A stretch of 50,347 nucleotides of DNA from Sphingomicrobium sp. (GTDB lineage Bacteria; Pseudomonadota; Alphaproteobacteria; Sphingomonadales; Sphingomonadaceae): contig JAUJOV010000018.1 of NCBI GenBank assembly GCA_030447545.1, forward strand, positions 1 through 50,347. The letters are read 5' to 3'. A model generated the notes under the pieces. That model worked only from the letters and a program-made list of their open reading frames with translations, had not been told where the DNA came from and did no database searches. The first letter of the stretch is position 1. Each line of letters starts with the position of its first letter. A program made the position numbers and the translations under genes. Shown piece after piece: positions 46,700 through 50,347 of this stretch.

Positions 46700-49600
46700 A
46701 TGAACTTCCGCAACATCTCGGCGTGGTGCATCCGCAACCCCGTACCGCCGATCGTCCTGTTCATCGGGCTGCTGCTGGTCGGGCTGATCTCGTTCGCGAC
46801 GATGGAGGTCACCGACAGCCCCGACATCGATTTCCCGGCGGCGACCGTGACCGTCGCCCAGCCAGGCGCTGCGCCCGAGGAAATGGAGAACCAGATTACG
46901 CAGCGGGTGGATGCCGCGCTGCGAAGCGTCGAGGGGTCGACGAGATCAACAGCAGCGTCAACGAGGGGCAATCGAGCACCTTCGTTCAGTTCGCAATCGG
47001 AACCCCGACCGACCGCGCGGTCAACGACGTTCGCGAGGCGATCGCACAGATCTGCGGCGATCTTCCCGAGGGCATCCTCGAGCCGCAGGTTCAAAGAGCC
47101 AACGTCAACGACGACGACCTCGCCTTCATCGCCGCCGAAACCACCGACATGACGCTCGAGGAGCTGAGCTGGTTCATCGACAACACGGTCAGCCGTCGAC
47201 TGCTCGGAATTGAAGGCATGGGCAACGTGAACCGCTTCGGCGGGGTCGATCGAGGTGCGAGTACTTCTCGATCCCGTCGCGCTGCAGTCTCACGGCATCA
47301 CTGCTGCACAGGTCAATGCTCAGCTTCGACAAACCAACGTCAACGCCACCGGTGGGCGCGCCGAGATCGCCGGCTCGCGTCAGTCGGTGCGCGTGCTCGG
47401 CAACGCTTCGGTCCGCTCACGAATTGAGCGAAACGCAGATATCGGTGCCGGGCGGTCAGGTGATCCGGCTGCGCGACATCGGCGAGGTTCGCGACGCGGC
47501 TTCGGAACAGACGAGCCTTGCCCGCATGAACGGCCGCGAGGTCGTGGTGTTCAACTTTCACCGCGCGAAGGGCGCCAGCGACATCACGGTATACGATGAT
47601 GCTTGAAGGAGCTGCGCAAGATCCAGGAGGAGATCCGCCGGATCCGCTTCGTCGAAATCAACAACAGCGTCGACTACACGAAGTCGCAGTACAAGACGTC
47701 GATGCTGGCGCTGGTCGAGGGCGCGGTGCTGGCGGTGCTGGTGGTGTTCCTTTCCTGCGCGACCTGCGCGCCACCCTGATTGCCGCGGTCTCGATCCCGT
47801 TATCGGCAATTCCCGCCTTCTGGTTCATGGATCTGATGTCCATCAACCTCAATTTCCCGTCGCTGCTCGCACTCGCGCTTGTAGCGGGAGTGCTGGTCGA
47901 TGACGCCATCGTCGAGATCGAAAATATCGTGCGGCACATGCGCATGGGGAAGAGCGCCTACCAGGCGTCGATCGACGCCGCGGATGAGATCGGCCTGGTT
48001 GTCGTAGCGACGACAATGTCGATCGTCGCGTGTGTTCCTGCCGGTTGCACTGATGCCAGGCATTTCAGGCCAATTCTTCAAGAATTTCGGCTATACGGTG
48101 GTACTTGCGGGTCCTCATCTCGCTGCTGGTCGCGCGAATGATCACTCCACTGATCGCCGCCTATTTCCTTCGAGCCAAGGGCGTACAGGAGCATGCCAAT
48201 GGCGCGTGGATGCACCGCTACCTGCGGCTTCTGAAGTGGAGCCTGTCGACGGAGAAGGTGGAGGCGAGGATCGCAACCCTTCCCAAGTGCCCGGGCGCGT
48301 CTATTCTATCTCGCCGAAATCGGTTTCGGGTTGCTGCTTGTGGCGGCGTTCATGGCAGCATTCGTCGGCGTCGAATGGTGCTTGGCGAGATCGGCCTGTC
48401 GGGCTTCCTCGCCGCCAGGTTGCCTTGCTTGCCGGTGCGGCCGTTTACGGCGCGGCCCGGGTGAGCGGATTGTGGGTCAGAACCCGCAGTGTTCACTTTG
48501 CCGCCTGGCACGAGGGCTTCGCGGGCCGATTGAAGGCACGCCGTTACGATCACCGGCTCGGCATGGTCGGCGTCGGCATCCTCACCCTCGCCGCCACCGT
48601 TGTGCTGTTCGCGATGCTGCCGATGCAGTTCCAGCCGGACTCGACCTAGACACCCGCACGTGCGCATCGGATGCCACCGGGCGTCACTCTGCAACAGACG
48701 CAGGACGCCGTTCACGAAGTGGCGGTGACCGTTGCCGAGCATCCTGGACGTCGAAACGGTGTTTGAGCGCACTTTCACGAACCCGGCTACGTCAACGTGA
48801 AGCTGAAGGAGGACCGAAAGAAGGGCCGACCGAGATCGAGCGCGAAATCACGCCGCAGCTTGCGGCGATCGCTGACGCCCAGGCCAACTTCCAGAGCCAG
48901 GGGGTGGCGGGCCGGGCGGCGTGGCCAGGCGCTGAACATTCTATCTCGGGTCGACCGACCCCGAGCTGCTCGAGGAGACAGCCTATCGGATCGCGACGGA
49001 GATGTCGCAGCGAAAGGAGTTCGTCGCGCCGCGAGTGATCGGTGACGACATTCGCCCCGAGATCACCATCACGCCTCGCTTCGATCTCGCCGCCGACCTC
49101 GGCGTGACGACCGCTGCGCTCAGCCAGACGATCCGAATCGCGACATTGGGCGACATCGATCAGAACAGCGCGAAGTTCTCGCTTTCCGACCGCCAGATCC
49201 CGATCCGGGTGAGCCTGTCGGAAAACGACCGGCGGGATCCGCGACGCTGACGAATTCCGCCGGTGCCGACCGCGGACGGCGGCCTGGTGCCGCTAAGGTC
49301 GGTGGCATCGATCGGCTTCGGCTCCGGCCCGGTACCGCGATCCAGCGCGCACCAACCAGATGCGCCGAATCCTGGTCGGCGCCGATCCCAGCCGGGTCTT
49401 GTCAGCGTCCCAGGCCTATCCAATCATCGACCAGCTACCGTCAGTGCGCAACTTGCCGGAGGGAGTTCAGCGGCTGAACCTCGGGCCTGGAGAAGTGGCA
49501 GGGCGAGTTGATCAAGAACTTCATTGTCGCGGTGATCGCCGGAGTCGGCCTCGTGTTCGCGGTGCTGGTGCTGCTCTATCGGCGCTTCCTCGCTCCCTTC

Positions 49601-50136
49601 GTGAACATGGGCTCGCTGCTGCTCGCGCCGCTTGGAGCAGCGGTCGCGCTCCACCTGGCTGGATTGTCGGTGTCGCTTCCGGTTTTCATCGGGCTGCTGA
49701 TGCTCCTCGAATCGTCGCCAAGAACTCGATCCTTCTCGTCGACTTCGCGGTCGAGATGATGAACCACGGAATGCCCAAGGACGAAGCGATCTACGAGGCA
49801 GGCCACAAGCGCGCAGCCGATCGTCATGACATCGGTTGCGATGGTCGCGGGCATGTTGCTGATCGCCTTCTCGCTTCACGGCGACAGCAGCTGGCGCGCG
49901 CCGATGGGCATCAGCGTGATTGGCGGCCTCATTTTCTCGACCATCCTGACGCTGGTGCTGGTGCCCGCCTATTTCTCCATCGCGATCGACATCGAGCAGT
50001 GGGTCGCCCGCAAGCTCGGGCGCTTCGTGGGACCGCCCGCGAGGACAGCCCGGACGCGCTGCAGGCGCCGAGAACCTTGCCGGCATCCATTGATTTCGCG
50101 TCGGGCGCGGCTCCGCTTTGCCCAGGCCAGCCCTAG
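46700..50136 (+). CDS. RND (AcrB-type) efflux permease, heavily frameshifted
   Basis: Starts MNFRNISAWCIRNPVPPIVL; TM1 IVLFIGLLLVGLISF; porter region TVTVAQPGAAPEEMENQITQ, FVQFAIGTPTDRAVNDVREA; TM4 with ALVAGVLVDDAIVEIENIVR (the charged TM4 Asp pair of proton relay); TM10-12 region NFIVAVIAGVGLVFAVLVLL and MGISVIGGLIFSTILT-type sequence. Total length (about 1,140 codons if repaired) is normal for HAE-type pumps. I count well over a dozen frame changes between 46930 and 49860. All are compatible with single-base errors because conserved blocks persist throughout. The substrate is unknown; regulator and outer-membrane channel are not adjacent. Confidence 0.88.
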
Positions 50137-50347
50137 CGCGCTTCAACCCGACCCAGCCCGGCGCCGGCGGCATGAAAGCCGCCGCCACCGGTCTGCTGTT
50201 GGTCATGGCCGCCTTGTTCGCCATCACCCGTGCCTTCGAGCCGCGCTATCCGTGGCTCGGCTTCGTCAAGGCGTTTGCCGAAGCGGCGATGGTCGGCGGG
50301 CTTGCCGATTGGTTTGCGGTCACCGCGCTGTTCCGCCACCCGCTGGG
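50118..50347 (+). CDS. DUF445 family membrane protein (partial, runs off the right edge)
   Basis: Possible TTG start at 50118 (LPRPALARFNPTQPGAGG), overlapping the pump stop; ATG 50172 (MKAAATGLLLVMAALFAITR) is the fallback. The first TM is followed by FVKAFAEAAMVGGLADWFAV then TALFRHPLG, which is the conserved opening of DUF445. About 77 residues seen of a protein usually near 400. Function unknown. Confidence 0.88.
   Translation, partial: MPRPALARFNPTQPGAGGMKAAATGLLLVMAALFAITRAFEPRYPWLGFVKAFAEAAMVGGLADWFAVTALFRHPL

Overview
The window is GC-rich DNA from an alphaproteobacterium, most likely order Sphingomonadales. The evidence is gene content: a ceramide/sphingolipid locus (spt, acp, ceramide reductase, a ceramide-synthase-type GNAT protein, a lipid kinase and a nucleotidyltransferase), the CtrA regulator gene sciP, an L21 protein with a long Lys/Ala tail, and a hairpin-forming interspersed repeat whose chance translations are familiar spurious ORFs in sphingomonad genomes. 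Read quality is uneven. Stretches such as 9.7-15.5 kb, 20-28.7 kb, 33.4-36.7 kb and 41.8-43.7 kb hold intact genes. The blocks 15.9-17.2, 28.7-32, 36.7-40.5 and 46.4-49.8 kb are dense in single-base indels, even in housekeeping genes (serA, pdxH, dnaJ family). I read these mainly as assembly error and annotate each such gene as one locus.

Layout. 1-9.5 kb is accessory-like: the start of rplQ with its own promoter, a DUF922-like secreted protein, a decayed lactonase-type metallo-beta-lactamase, a RibD/DHFR-type reductase, a protease remnant, a large RTX protein with a 127-bp internal inversion, a divergent HTH regulator and double-DTG aspartyl protease, a coupled three-gene operon headed by a 2-TM OB-fold-like protein, and tRNA-Ser(CGA). 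9.7-13 kb carries hspQ, rplU-rpmA with a terminator, a GNAT enzyme and obgE. 13-24.2 kb is a lipid/envelope region: cerR-acp-spt, a hybrid histidine kinase, then on the minus strand a lipid kinase and nucleotidyltransferase, then lptF-lptG, a fatty-acid desaturase and the candidate ceramide synthase. 24.2-29.4 kb holds xth, erpA, an M23 peptidase and serC-serA behind a hairpin leader. 29.5-33.3 kb holds a coupled ATP-grasp/LLM-oxidoreductase pair, a PCMT-like methyltransferase and a degenerate alpha/beta hydrolase. 33.4-43 kb holds purA, acylphosphatase, fabI, a YihY/BrkB protein, a DnaJ-family protein, pdxH, a CDF transporter, a PhzF protein, an APC permease, a Nudix hydrolase and mnmA. 43-50.3 kb holds sciP, two GlsB/YeaQ-type membrane proteins, a SIMPL protein, an RND adaptor/permease pair and the start of a DUF445 protein.

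The most coherent biology is the sphingolipid locus. Every core activity known from the Caulobacter crescentus ceramide pathway, plus two genes resembling those that put an anionic phosphoglycerate headgroup on ceramide, lies within about 11 kb and surrounds the LPS-export permease genes lptFG. Sphingomonads make glycosphingolipids instead of LPS, so this arrangement suggests, but does not prove, that LptFG here exports sphingolipid. No CRISPR array, integrase, transposase or prophage structural gene was recognised.
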